The notes: generated from the letters alone by a model not told the origin. DNA of 64,000 nt from Alkaliphilus hydrothermalis (GCF_016908555.1 NZ_JAFBEE010000004.1:1-64000); one strand, 5' to 3'. Positions 1-8,801 are shown, counted from the stretch's first letter. Numbers and translations are program-made.

Positions 1-190
1 CCCAAGACTCGCTATGAGTGATTTGCTAAATCTTTCTCAGCGGGGTTCCCACCCACTATATGGTGCGCCCTTTGCTTGGCGCACGAACCGTCCCTGTTGA
101 CTCTCTGTTGACTCTGAGTGCACGATTTTTTCAATCGGCTAAAATAGCTGACATCACACTTACTACTATCTAGTAATACCTATTAATTTT
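1..190. other. Non-coding left edge of the array
   Basis: No gene is visible here. The stretch holds a short hairpin (GTGCGCC, an 8-nt loop, GGCGCAC, around 70-93) and a tandem TTGACTCTCTG / TTGACTCTGAG repeat around 97-119. I cannot recognise a complete attC-like palindrome, so the cassette boundary of the first gene is either degenerate or lies outside the window. Confidence 0.4.
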
Positions 191-1279
191 TCACTTTATT
201 TTTTTATGTAAACATGCGACCTCTTCATCAAGCCATGCTCTAATATCCCAGCTTATATTAATTATTGAATCGTCTAATGCAAAGCTAAACCCGTGACAAC
301 CTTTTTGGCAAGGTTCTTTGAATAACTTCTTATTACATCCATAACCCCTAGAGATTTTTTCCTGTAAAACTAATGGAAATCTATCAATAACATCAGAGTA
401 TAAGTGAGTTTTTTGTGCCTTGATGAGAATTCGGTAACCCGAGTCTTGGGCTGCTGAAAACGTCCATATTTCCTTATTCTTATGTGAATAGATAAACCGA
501 ATACCAAGATAGAATACATCCACTCTACATGTTAACCCCGCTTCTAAATAACGTTGATGTAGATTCAACGCAAACTCTTGTACAACGTCAGGCAACGGAG
601 CAACAAAATCTTTTAAGATAGAAATGACCTCTGTCTCCTTATCTTTCAAAACTCTATAATCACACCGCAGGAAAATATCGTGATTCCCCTTAGTATACAA
701 ATCTTTTTGGGCAATGGCCATAACCTTTACACCAATAAGCATAACAGGATTATCCGGATAAGAAATCTTAAGTGATGTGGTTTTTAATATCTCTGATATT
801 GGTCCATCTAAGTCTAAACCATCAAAATAAATACCACAACTAGTCAGAAATTTTAAGGCTTCAATTAGTTTTGGACCAGAAATTTTGACTTTCATCTGCC
901 TTCCTTCTGCACCTATAACCGAAGTAAGTATTTTTATGTCATCAATCAATATTGATTCACCGTTTTCCATAAGTTCTCCATGATATCCTATATTGAACAA
1001 TATGCTTTTAACATTGTTGAGGAATGGATAACTTACAGGCAAACTTAGATGAGAAGCATTAGTTTGCTTGTTTTTGACAGGTTTGTCATATAAGCTACCA
1101 TCATCAATTAAACGATCGCAGACTAAATAGAGAAGATCTCTGAAAGCAAGAACTCCCTTTCTTATATTTTCTTCTCCTGAAACATGTTCAAATATAGCAT
1201 TAAGAGAATATGTTTCTGGTATGTTTGGAGGAATAATATTTTTTATATATCTCGCCATATCACTAATAGCATATTGCAT
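191..1279 (-). CDS. Conserved hypothetical protein with C-terminal Cys cluster (paralogue 1)
   Basis: This is a 362-residue protein of unknown function; I do not recognise the family. It is clearly paralogous along its whole length to the protein encoded at 6161-7207. Shared stretches include SYPDNPVML/TYPDNPTML, KVMAIA, FLRCDYRVLK and, near the C terminus, a cysteine group (GYGC, then C...GC-x-G) that could bind a metal. There is no signal peptide or obvious membrane segment. The start is supported by AGGAGTGA five bases before the ATG. It is the left-most gene of the minus-strand cassette array. Two divergent copies in one array suggest the family travels as a cassette. Function is not inferred. 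Confidence 0.8.
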   Translation of the reverse strand: MQYAISDMARYIKNIIPPNIPETYSLNAIFEHVSGEENIRKGVLAFRDLLYLVCDRLIDDGSLYDKPVKNKQTNASHLSLPVSYPFLNNVKSILFNIGYHGELMENGESILIDDIKILTSVIGAEGRQMKVKISGPKLIEALKFLTSCGIYFDGLDLDGPISEILKTTSLKISYPDNPVMLIGVKVMAIAQKDLYTKGNHDIFLRCDYRVLKDKETEVISILKDFVAPLPDVVQEFALNLHQRYLEAGLTCRVDVFYLGIRFIYSHKNKEIWTFSAAQDSGYRILIKAQKTHLYSDVIDRFPLVLQEKISRGYGCNKKLFKEPCQKGCHGFSFALDDSIINISWDIRAWLDEEVACLHKKIK

Positions 1280-1313
1280 TAAATCACTCCTAGAAATTAA
1301 TAATTTAACTTCC

Positions 1314-1377
1314 TTGAATTAATTTTTGGGCCTCTTTCTTCTGCACGCCATAATCAATTAAATGATATTCATCAAAC
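1314..1377 (-). repeat. 64-nt copy of an internal piece of the pepE gene
   Basis: These 64 bases are identical to 4158-4221, which lies inside the peptidase E gene at 3741-4403. Here they sit in the gap between two other genes, with no pepE reading frame around them. It is a relic of recombination or a decayed cassette, not a functional element that I can recognise. Confidence 0.85.
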
Positions 1378-1385
1378 TTAATGTG

Positions 1386-2318
1386 CTAGATTCTCTTTAC
1401 TGCATTTACTATCCAGTCAATTATATAATCAAACCGCTCCTTGGTTAATGCATGCCCACCATTATATTTTTTGTGTTCCAAATTCTCAGCGACTCCAAGT
1501 TCTTCAAACGCACTTTTTGATTGAAGTTCAATATATTCAGCATCCTTTGAATACTGATCATTTGTTGCAGAAACTATAAGAATAGATCTTGGTGCAATGC
1601 ATTTTACTAAATCGGTAATATCATACTTCTCAATGAAACCAGGTATTACTTCTGCCATTTCAATACCTGTTCCAAATTCAATTTTATTTCTGTATGTACA
1701 AGCTGCACCGCTTGAGCATGCAAACTTAATTTCTTCATTGATAGCTGTTTGGAATAAAACAGTATTCCCACCATATGAATGCCCTAATACTCCAATATGA
1801 TTTTTGTCTGCCTTCTGATGATTTTTAAGAATATTAAACCCAATATCGGCATCCTCTAACACTTTTTTCATTAATGAGCTACCTTTTAATATCCTATAGC
1901 ACATTTCATTATAATGTTGTAAGAAATCCCCCTCCTCATCTGGAGTTATACCATTTTTATTCTTTCTTCTATCTTCGAAGCAGATAGAATCAGGTGCAAG
2001 TACAATGAAACCCTTCTTTACTAATTCGGCACCAAATGCTTGCAAAGGATCACCATAAAGTCCACAAACTTCGCTTTTGCCTAAATGTCTCTCCCCATTG
2101 TGTTGATGATGAATCAGCACTGCTGAAAATGGTCCATCGCCCTTTGGTATTAGTAAAAATGCTGGAATATTATCATTTTCGCTTCCAACATAATTGATTA
2201 AAAGACGTGTATATTCATTAAGTTCATCTTGATAAATAACATTATACTCTGGTGCATGGTTTTGCTTGTTTAGTTTAATGAATTCATTAATATTTAATCT
2301 TAATTGGTCATTCATCAT
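1386..2318 (-). CDS. Alpha/beta hydrolase (dienelactone-hydrolase-like)
   Basis: A 310-residue predicted cytoplasmic serine hydrolase of the alpha/beta-hydrolase fold. The nucleophile elbow GHSYGG lies around residue 180. Upstream are a strand-loop AVLIHHQHNG and a GFIVLAPDS segment typical of the dienelactone hydrolase/acetyl-xylan-esterase-like group. The catalytic aspartate is probably in SATNDQ and the histidine in NGGHAL near the C terminus. The ATG follows an AAGGGGGAAA ribosome site. The substrate cannot be deduced, but it is probably a small ester or lactone. It is a cassette-array gene with no functional link to its neighbours. An adjacent ATG one codon later is an equally good start. 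Confidence 0.8.
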   Translation of the reverse strand: MMNDQLRLNINEFIKLNKQNHAPEYNVIYQDELNEYTRLLINYVGSENDNIPAFLLIPKGDGPFSAVLIHHQHNGERHLGKSEVCGLYGDPLQAFGAELVKKGFIVLAPDSICFEDRRKNKNGITPDEEGDFLQHYNEMCYRILKGSSLMKKVLEDADIGFNILKNHQKADKNHIGVLGHSYGGNTVLFQTAINEEIKFACSSGAACTYRNKIEFGTGIEMAEVIPGFIEKYDITDLVKCIAPRSILIVSATNDQYSKDAEYIELQSKSAFEELGVAENLEHKKYNGGHALTKERFDYIIDWIVNAVKRI

Positions 2319-2429
2319 TCAACATTTCCCCCTTTTTATCAAGCTAAAGTAACCTTTTAGTAAGACTTAGATTTAACTTCAGCTATCTGATAATTATTCA
2401 ATTCCCTCATATGTTGGGACATGCCTAAT

Positions 2430-2639
2430 CTATCTAAATTTACCCCTCTTTAAATACATATCCCCCCCCTTTCGAGTGACATACTTTGGAGTATTTAAAA
2501 CTCTACTTGAAATTTTCTCAGCAGCAGGTAAGCCATGTATCCCAATCCAGATTGAACCTAACTCTAACCCAGTAGCTGCTAACAAAATATTTTCAATTGC
2601 AGCACTACAATCCTTATCCCATGCATCCACACCTTTACC
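2430..2639 (-). pseudogene. Truncated nitroreductase fragment
   Basis: Bases 2479-2639 are a near-identical copy of 5443-5603, the C-terminal half of the complete nitroreductase gene at 5295-5849, with one mismatch seen by eye. The FMN-binding N-terminal part (RRSIRKY) is missing. The reading frame runs into unrelated sequence after the duplicated part. The fragment is fused at about 2640 to the right arm of an attC-like site (GTGCA...TTGTTATAGAG). It is a dead scrap, probably left by recombination in the array. Confidence 0.85.
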
Positions 2640-2641
2640 TC

Positions 2642-2742
2642 GTGCAAATTTATTGTTATAGAGAGTAGTGACATATTTTATTGCTATATTCTGATCCTAA
2701 TTCGTACTGTATCCGTGTTTCTGTATAGTTAATTTTATAATG
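2642..2742 (-). repeat. attC right arm plus cassette tail, copy of 15735-15838
   Basis: From TTGTTATAGAGAGTAGTGACAT on, this stretch matches the right arm of the attC-like site at 15607-15753 and the spacer that follows it, up to the stop codon of a paralogous acetyltransferase gene. The left arm of the palindrome is missing and replaced by the nitroreductase fragment. It is a broken cassette junction. Confidence 0.75.
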
Positions 2743-3342
2743 TTACTCATTAATCTCGGTTAATTCACAAAAATCATTGTATTTTATCCTGTTTAACTTG
2801 AAAGTTAGTGCATCATATAGTTGACCTCTAACAGTTCTAAAATTATACTCTCTGTAGCATTCTTCAAAACCTAGTTTCTTAATTAAACCTATTACCCTTT
2901 CATTCCCTGACCAAGTTTGAGTATATACATCCCTAATTCCATTATCTGTTAAGTATTTAATGAATAGTTTCCATGAATATGTCGCATACCCTTTGCGACG
3001 TGAAGTTAAATCTGGAATTCCAATACCAATAGTACAATGTCCCGCTTCTTTTGTATACTTATAGTTATCATCAATATAGTAGGCGTTGCACCACCCAATG
3101 TGCTTGCGTCTTCCATCATTAATACATATTTGAAATCCCATGCGCACTCTATTTTCATTTTTATTTTTTGCAAGCCATTCTAGGCGTTCCTTACGATACT
3201 GGTCTGGATTAAATTTATCTATATTTTCCCAAGGAGCATCCCACATTTGCCATTCAGTTTCAGTAGTTTCCCAATGTATTCTATCATCTATATCAGCTTC
3301 AATAAAATCTCTTAGTATAATCTTACTATTCTTGATTTCCAT
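2743..3342 (-). CDS. GNAT N-acetyltransferase, RimJ/RimL type (copy 1)
   Basis: A 199-residue GCN5-related N-acetyltransferase of the RimJ/RimL-like group. It starts with the typical KIILRDFIEADIDD strand and carries the acetyl-CoA-binding segment SRRKGYATYSWKLF. It ends in the usual GLIKKLGFEE helix-strand. It is a close paralogue of the protein at 15840-16442; the two read almost the same throughout, and the duplication extends into the non-coding tails. It presumably transfers an acetyl group from acetyl-CoA to an amine on a small molecule or protein; the acceptor is unknown. GNAT enzymes are common cargo of integron cassettes. Confidence 0.85.
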   Translation of the reverse strand: MEIKNSKIILRDFIEADIDDRIHWETTETEWQMWDAPWENIDKFNPDQYRKERLEWLAKNKNENRVRMGFQICINDGRRKHIGWCNAYYIDDNYKYTKEAGHCTIGIGIPDLTSRRKGYATYSWKLFIKYLTDNGIRDVYTQTWSGNERVIGLIKKLGFEECYREYNFRTVRGQLYDALTFKLNRIKYNDFCELTEINE

Positions 3343-3581
3343 TTAATTCTCCTTTTCTCTTGTACTTGCCTCAATTCAGCTAATTCTATTTTCATGCACT
3401 ACATTTTTAAAAATTGATTTAAAAGAACCTAAATCATTTTCTTAGCATAACATTATTTATCTCTCTATCCCTTAACCCATTCACAACTTATACTTCGTTA
3501 AAATCCAGTATACTGTAGCGTACTTAAATCACCTAAACCCATTTATCTACTACTACATCTATAACTTCAAGAATATTCCTA

Positions 3582-3697
3582 CTAACGTCTGACATTTGCT
3601 ACGTCCCTGAACAGGCCCCCAAAGTCCCTCCCCCTTAGCAGAGCTTCGCTAAGGGGGAGGGATGAGGTGCCTGACCTTTCCTGTGGTAGGAGTTTTA
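3582..3697 (-). repeat. Degenerate attC-like site
   Basis: The left arm (CTAACGTCTGACATTTGC, then ACGTCCCTGAACAGG) matches the long attC class, as does the internal GGGATGAGGTGCCTGACC. The right arm with GTTA is not recognisable. The centre has been replaced by a perfect hairpin (CCCTCCCCCTTAGC / GCTAAGGGGGAGGG). It lies between the GNAT and pepE genes, where a cassette boundary is expected. Confidence 0.4.
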
Positions 3698-3740
3698 CAT
3701 AAATAAATTAAATCAACTAAGCCGTAGCCACTTACTACAA

Positions 3741-4403
3741 CTAAAGCGTCTCATCCAACTTCTGAATCTTTGAGTGGGATATTAAATATACATTGCCTAA
3801 AATGTCTATTTTGTCACTTTTTACACGTACAGCGCAATCTTTGTTTGATGCATAGACATTCATTTCTTCTAATAAGGGAGATAGTCCATCTTGAATCTGC
3901 GTAATATTATTTTCAAGATCATAATGAGACAGGACAGAAAAATTGTCAAGGCCGATACCTTCGTAAATAGAGTTTGTTTCAACTTTACAGCCAGTGTATT
4001 TGGAGAATAACCATTTAGCAGACATGTTTATCGCACCAGCGCTGGTTCCCATCACAACAGCTTTGCTTTTTTTAATCAAGTCCGATAATTCATATTCAAT
4101 CAAAAGACCATTCTGTTCGACAGCATATCCGCCCAACAGAAAAATTACCGAAGCATTTTGAATTAATTTTTGGGCCTCTTTCTTCTGCACGCCATAATCA
4201 ATTAAATGATATTCATCAAACATAATGTTGGCCTGATCAAGCCACGAGCGTTCAGTAGCACCAACTTCCTCATCTTCATGAAGAAATGGATTCGCGCTAA
4301 TCATAACTAGCGATTTTCTATCAGTTATATCCTCTTGCAACAATCTGACCAATTTCTCATCAAAAACATCATTAAACCAACCTAAATAATAGTGAATTTT
4401 CAT
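3741..4403 (-). CDS. Peptidase E-like protein (S51 family)
   Basis: A 220-residue protein of the S51 family, class I glutamine-amidotransferase-like fold. The nucleophile motif GTSAGA (residues about 119-124) and the preceding FLLGGYAVEQNGL fit the dipeptidase E / cyanophycinase group, which uses a Ser-His-Glu triad. Dipeptidase E cleaves Asp-X dipeptides; the exact substrate here is not certain. The ATG is preceded by a full AGGAGGTACTT site. A 64-base internal piece of this gene is duplicated at 1314-1377. It is a cassette-array gene. Confidence 0.8.
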   Translation of the reverse strand: MKIHYYLGWFNDVFDEKLVRLLQEDITDRKSLVMISANPFLHEDEEVGATERSWLDQANIMFDEYHLIDYGVQKKEAQKLIQNASVIFLLGGYAVEQNGLLIEYELSDLIKKSKAVVMGTSAGAINMSAKWLFSKYTGCKVETNSIYEGIGLDNFSVLSHYDLENNITQIQDGLSPLLEEMNVYASNKDCAVRVKSDKIDILGNVYLISHSKIQKLDETL

Positions 4404-4456
4404 AAGTACCTCCTAGTAAGTTTATATAATATAAGCAAACTTGTATGTTTTGCTTC

Positions 4457-4603
4457 TTGATGCCATTACAATTACGTTGGTGATTCAATATTAGGGTATA
4501 AAGCCCAGCCCATTATCACCCACATCCATAGCTGCTGCTTTCATAGATTTCGATTGCACTTCCAGCGCCCTTGTACAGATGCAGATGCATTATTAGGTGA
4601 AGT
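4457..4603 (-). repeat. Possible degenerate attC-like site
   Basis: Only the right arm resembles the long attC class: CTTCCAGCGCCCTTGTACAG, then GATGCATTATTAGG, compared with CCAGCACCCTTGTGCAGACGTATTGTTA elsewhere. A matching left arm is not evident. It is placed between two genes, as a cassette boundary would be. Confidence 0.25.
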
Positions 4604-4614
4604 TTTTGCCTCTC

Positions 4615-5139
4615 TTAAATTTCATTTAAACTTATCCAATATCTATTAAAATTTTGTTTTGATTTTTCATCATATCTGGGGTCTTCCAATTTACCATTAT
4701 TTTTTATTATAATTCCAATAGAAGAGACATTAACTACATCTGTTGTAATTAATACTTTTTCTATACCTAACTTCTTTGCTTCAACAAGTATTTTTTTAAG
4801 TAATAAAGTTCCAATTCCTTTACCTCTTTCAGACTTTTTTAGATAATAAGATATATGTCCACCACGATTTAAAAGTTCTTTTGTAAGATCATGTCTTAGT
4901 TTACTTATTCCAATAACCTGGTCATTCTCATCAAGTAACCAATATGAACTCTCCGAAACATAGCCTGGTTTAAGATTTTTGATGTTTTCCATATTAATTA
5001 AACTATTTATATAACTTTCTACGCTAAAATTTAGGTCATCAACATGTGGACCCACTACCCCATTTTCCCCTTTATTAAAATCATAAAGAAACTCCATTAA
5101 ACCATTGGGTAATTCTTTAGAAACTTTTTTTAATTTCAT
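4615..5139 (-). CDS. GNAT N-acetyltransferase
   Basis: A 174-residue GNAT-fold acetyltransferase. The acetyl-CoA pyrophosphate-binding motif appears as ERGKGIGTLLL around residues 109-119. It is preceded by the HISYYLKKS strand and followed by the KKLGIEKVLITTD strand and the NVSSIGIIIKNNGK segment typical of this family. A clear AGAAGGAG site lies upstream of the ATG. It is unrelated in detail to the two RimJ/RimL-like copies in the array. The acceptor substrate is unknown. Confidence 0.85.
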   Translation of the reverse strand: MKLKKVSKELPNGLMEFLYDFNKGENGVVGPHVDDLNFSVESYINSLINMENIKNLKPGYVSESSYWLLDENDQVIGISKLRHDLTKELLNRGGHISYYLKKSERGKGIGTLLLKKILVEAKKLGIEKVLITTDVVNVSSIGIIIKNNGKLEDPRYDEKSKQNFNRYWISLNEI

Positions 5140-5294
5140 TCTATATTTCTCCTTCTAATTACAGTTTCACAGCATTTCTATCCTACTTTTTCAATATCAC
5201 AAATATAATAAATACCTCTTTCATATGTTGAGGTAGATTTTTTCAGTTAAGTATCGTTATCTGGGACAACTTCCAATCATCTCATACCTTATTT

Positions 5295-5849
5295 CTAAGC
5301 TTTGTGCTTAAGATCTTTAGGTCTAGCTTTATGTTTCCGAGACTGATCATACTTTTGCCAATATACTCTTTTCTCATTATATTGAGCTCTGATTCCTTTT
5401 TCTTCATCAGGATACCCAATATAAACCATGCCAAATGGGATAACATACTTTGGAATATTTAAAACTCTACTTGAAATTTTCTCAGCAGCAGGTAAGCCAT
5501 GTATCCCAATCCAGATTGAACCTAACTCTAACCCAGTAGCTGCTAACAAAATATTTTCAATTGCAGCACTACAATCCTTATCCCATGCATCCACACCTTT
5601 ACCAAGTTTTGTATTCCCACAAACAACAATAGCTACAGGTGCATTATACCTAGCGAATTGCATTCCTTCTCTTAATTCAGTTAATACTTTATCATCTGTG
5701 ATAATAATAAACTCCCATGGTTGTCTATTACACGCAGAAGGAGCAGCCATACCTGCTTTAATTAATAAGTCAATCTTTTCTTTCTCTACTTCTAAGTTCT
5801 TATATTTTCTAATACTCCGCCTTTTGTTAATGCAATCAAATATATCCAT
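5295..5849 (-). CDS. Nitroreductase family protein
   Basis: A predicted FMN-dependent NAD(P)H oxidoreductase of the nitroreductase superfamily, 184 residues from the ATG chosen here. The N-terminal RRSIRKY FMN-phosphate contact, the AAPSACNRQPWEF segment, and the C-terminal SIWIGIHGLP and PFGMVYIGYP motifs are all present, so it looks intact. The open frame extends 19 codons further upstream, but the homologous protein start is MDIFDCINKRRSIRKY. The C-terminal half is duplicated as a dead fragment at 2479-2639. The natural electron acceptor is unknown. Confidence 0.8.
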   Translation of the reverse strand: MDIFDCINKRRSIRKYKNLEVEKEKIDLLIKAGMAAPSACNRQPWEFIIITDDKVLTELREGMQFARYNAPVAIVVCGNTKLGKGVDAWDKDCSAAIENILLAATGLELGSIWIGIHGLPAAEKISSRVLNIPKYVIPFGMVYIGYPDEEKGIRAQYNEKRVYWQKYDQSRKHKARPKDLKHKA

Positions 5850-5928
5850 ATTTGTACACCAATCCTTTTCGATTACTGTAAATCTTGTAGCAACCAATAT
5901 AATCACACGTATATACTATACCGAACAG

Positions 5929-5995
5929 TTAATGTTCCTAGAATCTTGCGGCGGTCCACATGGTTTTCTTGGACTGTCGCAAATTTATGTTATCT
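5929..5995 (-). repeat. Short-class attC-like site
   Basis: An imperfect palindrome of about 67 nt. The arms TTGCGGCGGTCCACA and TTGGACTGTCGCAA pair around a short loop. The outer ends are TTAATGTTC on the left and ATGTTATCTG on the right. It is the same type as the sites at 12309 and 17543. It marks the cassette boundary between the nitroreductase and the paralogous unknown gene at 6161. Confidence 0.7.
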
Positions 5996-6160
5996 GTCCC
6001 GTGTCGTCAAATCTACTATATCCACATCGCTTTTTTGTGGTTTAATGTTTCATTTTATATAGAATACAGAATAATTCAACAGGCTGAACATTATTCATCA
6101 TCATAACTACATATTGAATTTTGTCGTGCTTATGCTTGAAAGGCGCAATGAATAAAATGT

Positions 6161-7207
6161 TTATTTCTTTTGCAAACATGACAATTCTTGATCAAACCAT
6201 ATTACAATGTCATCTTGTATATCTAAAACAGAATCATCTAATGTTATGGGAAGTCCACGGCAACCGCCATCACAATGACCGATTTCTCTTTTTCTACCAC
6301 AGCCATATCCCTTTGCTATCAATTCCTGCAAAATTGGAGGAAAGGTTTTGATGGTGTCAGTGTATTCGTGCATCTTTGTCGATTTCACATTGATATGATA
6401 TCCGTTGTTGAGGGAAGCGTTAATTCCCCATAAATCTTTCCGTTTATAACGGTACTTCATATAGATATGGAATCCTTTTATTTCCACCACACAGGTAAGA
6501 CCTTTATCCAGATAGCGCTGATGCAGTTGCAGAATGAAATCCTGTACATCTGTAGATAAAGGCTTTATCGTATCCTGCACGATAGAAAATACATCGGTTT
6601 CATCCCTTTTCAATACCCTGTAATCACAGCGCAAAAAAACATCCTGGTTGACTAGGGTGCCATGGTCCATTTCGGCGATTGCCATCACCTTCAGGCCTGT
6701 CAGCATAGTGGGATTATCTGGATATGTAATTTTTATGGTTTTGATATCTGACAAGTTTTGCTTTTTTTTATTTATATCTATGCCGTCAATGCAAATTCCG
6801 CAATCAGCCAGAAACCTAAGGCACTCAAGGTTTTTGGTAACAGACAATTTTCCATTAAATACGGTGTTTCCGCAGGCGAGAGATTGTGCATTTTCAACTA
6901 ACATACCATGATAACCTATGTTCATTAGTATGGTTCTTACATTGTGTAGGAACGGATAATACACTGAAAGAGTGGTGCGGTTTTCATATTTATGGGCAAC
7001 TTTTTTACTATTATCATAGAAATCGCCTTTGGTGTATAAAACATCGTAAAGCCGAACCAAAAATGCTCTGAATGCCAGAACGCCCTCATGTATGCTCTCT
7101 TCAACTGCAAAATTTGAATATACAGGATTAATCTCATATGCTTCGTGTGTTTCGGGCAACAAAATCTCCTTCAAATAGCTTGCCACATCCTTAAGTGTTT
7201 TTCTCAT
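6161..7207 (-). CDS. Conserved hypothetical protein with C-terminal Cys cluster (paralogue 2)
   Basis: A 348-residue protein of unknown function, paralogous over its full length to the protein at 191-1279. Conserved blocks include the N-terminal LKDVASYLKEILLP region, NIGYHGMLVEN, TYPDNPTMLTGLKVMAIAEMD, FLRCDYRVLKRDETDVFSI and a C-terminal GYGCGRKREIGHCDGGCRG with three or four cysteines. I chose the internal ATG because GGGGTG lies seven bases before it; a GTG three codons upstream is possible. There is no signal peptide. The divergence between the two copies suggests separate arrivals rather than recent local duplication. Confidence 0.8.
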   Translation of the reverse strand: MRKTLKDVASYLKEILLPETHEAYEINPVYSNFAVEESIHEGVLAFRAFLVRLYDVLYTKGDFYDNSKKVAHKYENRTTLSVYYPFLHNVRTILMNIGYHGMLVENAQSLACGNTVFNGKLSVTKNLECLRFLADCGICIDGIDINKKKQNLSDIKTIKITYPDNPTMLTGLKVMAIAEMDHGTLVNQDVFLRCDYRVLKRDETDVFSIVQDTIKPLSTDVQDFILQLHQRYLDKGLTCVVEIKGFHIYMKYRYKRKDLWGINASLNNGYHINVKSTKMHEYTDTIKTFPPILQELIAKGYGCGRKREIGHCDGGCRGLPITLDDSVLDIQDDIVIWFDQELSCLQKK

Positions 7208-7410
7208 GTGTTTCACCCCATTGTAATTTACTTTGCCTTATATCTCTAAAATCAACTTGCAAATTCCTGTTTACCTGATTATACATGAATAATTCATGTG
7301 CCAAGTGATAGAACTTATATGATATACCTAATTCGTTCTTAATTTGGGATTTTCTATTTCTTTTTTATTTATTTTTATGTTAATAGTCTACATTGTCTTT
7401 AGGGATAGTA

Positions 7411-7558
7411 GATAACGGTTCTATGTCTGCAACGTCCCTGAACTGGATACCTGAGATATACCCCTTGGTAGTGCTTGCACCCAGTGAATGGATGTAGTGC
7501 GCTGATTTTACCCTACATACGTGGCCCCAGCACACTTGTGCAAGCATTGTGTTATCTG
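7411..7558 (-). repeat. Long-class attC-like site
   Basis: A 148-nt imperfect palindrome. The left end is GATAACGGTTCTATGTCTGC and the right end is TTGTGCAAGCATTGTGTTATCTG. Internal conserved blocks are ACGTCCCTGAACTGGA, TGCTTGCACCCAGTGAA and CCAGCAC. The outer TAAC / GTTA ends and inner arms (GTCTGC / GCAAGC) follow the R-L-L-R layout of attC sites. It is the cassette boundary upstream of the gene at 6161 and downstream of the NUDIX gene. Confidence 0.8.
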
Positions 7559-7656
7559 GAGTAAATAGGTACCACTATATTTCTTGAAATAACAATTATT
7601 AATTTCCTAATTTCATTCTGATTATCTAAACCTGTTATCTAAAAAAAATTTTAAAG

Positions 7657-8094
7657 TTATTTTCTCTCTTTTATTTTTTGGAACATTTCTTCCCAATTCC
7701 ATTGATGCATATCATCTGCTATAGTTGGATGAAAATTATAAGCTAATATATCGGCTTTCTCAATCCATTTAAAATCAATATGTTCATTTGATAGTTTTAC
7801 TTCTTGATTGGCTGTAGAGCACAAAAAGTTAATCCCAACTGTTTGCTTATTTGATTCTCTAAAAAAAGTCCAAACAGAAAAAGGGTAAATCATCTCAATT
7901 CCTAATCCGGTTTCTTCTTTTACCTCTCTTCTTAATGTATCCTCTGGTTTTTCTCCGAACTCCACTCTTCCTCCTGGAAACTCCCAATAATGAAATTCTC
8001 CTCTTGATTTGTCTGAACGTTGTATTATTAAAAACTCACTACCACAAAATATTAATCCTTTAATGGCTACATAAAAACTATTTTCTTCTCTCAT
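7657..8094 (-). CDS. NUDIX hydrolase 1
   Basis: A 145-residue NUDIX hydrolase. The full NUDIX box is visible as GGRVEFGEKPEDTLRREVKE followed by ETGLG (residues about 41-65), with the REUXEE glutamates that bind Mg2+. Such enzymes hydrolyse nucleoside diphosphates linked to another group; the exact substrate is unknown. The start is the internal ATG preceded by GGAGG and a 6-base spacer, ten codons inside the open frame. It is a cassette-array gene, unrelated in detail to the second NUDIX at 8985. Confidence 0.88.
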   Translation of the reverse strand: MREENSFYVAIKGLIFCGSEFLIIQRSDKSRGEFHYWEFPGGRVEFGEKPEDTLRREVKEETGLGIEMIYPFSVWTFFRESNKQTVGINFLCSTANQEVKLSNEHIDFKWIEKADILAYNFHPTIADDMHQWNWEEMFQKIKERK

Positions 8095-8146
8095 AAAATT
8101 CCTCCAAATTTTGAGAAATCTCAAACTTATTTACCTATTTATTTCA

Positions 8147-8287
8147 GATAAAGTGTCTGCAACGTGCCTGAACTGGACACCATAGGAATACCCTTCTGTG
8201 GTGCTTGCACCTAGTGAAGTTATGTGGTTCTCTGACTTTTCTCTTGAAGCGTGCTTCCAGTAACCTTTTGTAGACATATTGTTACAT
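8147..8287 (-). repeat. Long-class attC-like site, left end decayed
   Basis: The internal blocks GTCTGCAACGTGCCTGAACTGG, TGCTTGCACCTAGTGAAG, TGCTTCCAGTAACC and GTAGACATATTGTTACAT match the long class. The left outer end reads GATAAAG instead of TAACG, so the recombination end there may be inactive. Confidence 0.65.
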
Positions 8288-8423
8288 GCTGTCTTGATAC
8301 CTCAAATCCTCTAAATACGCTAAATACTATCAAATCCTTTAATATCTCCTTTAAGATATGATTCAACTAAACATATTTATTAGTCTAACACAATATAAGA
8401 AATGTGTAACTTAATTTTGTGAA

Positions 8424-8780
8424 TTATTTGCTAAATATAGTTCTCAATTTATTTGAGAATAAGATTTGAATTATTAAAGAAATAATTGTTATAAATACCA
8501 AAAGACCAAAAGAAGTGAATGGCTTAAAGTACCATTCCCATTTTTCAGTTTGATATTTTAAAGTAAATAAATACGATGAAATAAAACTTGAAATATTCCC
8601 CACAATAACTACAGTAGCATTCTTTGTTTTTATAGCAATAGAACAAAGACCTCCCAAACAAGCTATCATAAATCCATAAAATATCATTGTTCCAAAACTC
8701 GCATCACCATTCATTGCCAAATATGTATATGGAACACAATAAGCAAGAATCATTATTATTTTTATTCTCCATTCCTTCAA
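8424..8780 (-). CDS. Small integral membrane protein, unknown
   Basis: A 118-residue protein with about four hydrophobic segments (residues roughly 8-24, 30-46, 55-72 and 90-108) and a basic C terminus. I do not recognise the family. The non-coding stretch after its stop codon (8281-8410) is homologous to that after the RDD-protein gene (16691-16820), although the proteins differ, so cassette tails are shared. It probably resides in the cytoplasmic membrane. Confidence 0.7.
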   Translation of the reverse strand: MKEWRIKIIMILAYCVPYTYLAMNGDASFGTMIFYGFMIACLGGLCSIAIKTKNATVVIVGNISSFISSYLFTLKYQTEKWEWYFKPFTSFGLLVFITIISLIIQILFSNKLRTIFSK

Positions 8781-8801
8781 TATGATCTCTCCCTAAAATA
8801 G

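Noticed and set aside
2430..2630. Independent small gene
   Set aside because: It is a truncated copy of the nitroreductase gene with no N-terminal half.
3625..3662. Strong GC-rich hairpin as a terminator
   Set aside because: It has no T-run on the minus strand and lies in the centre of an attC-like site, so it is better explained as part of the palindrome.
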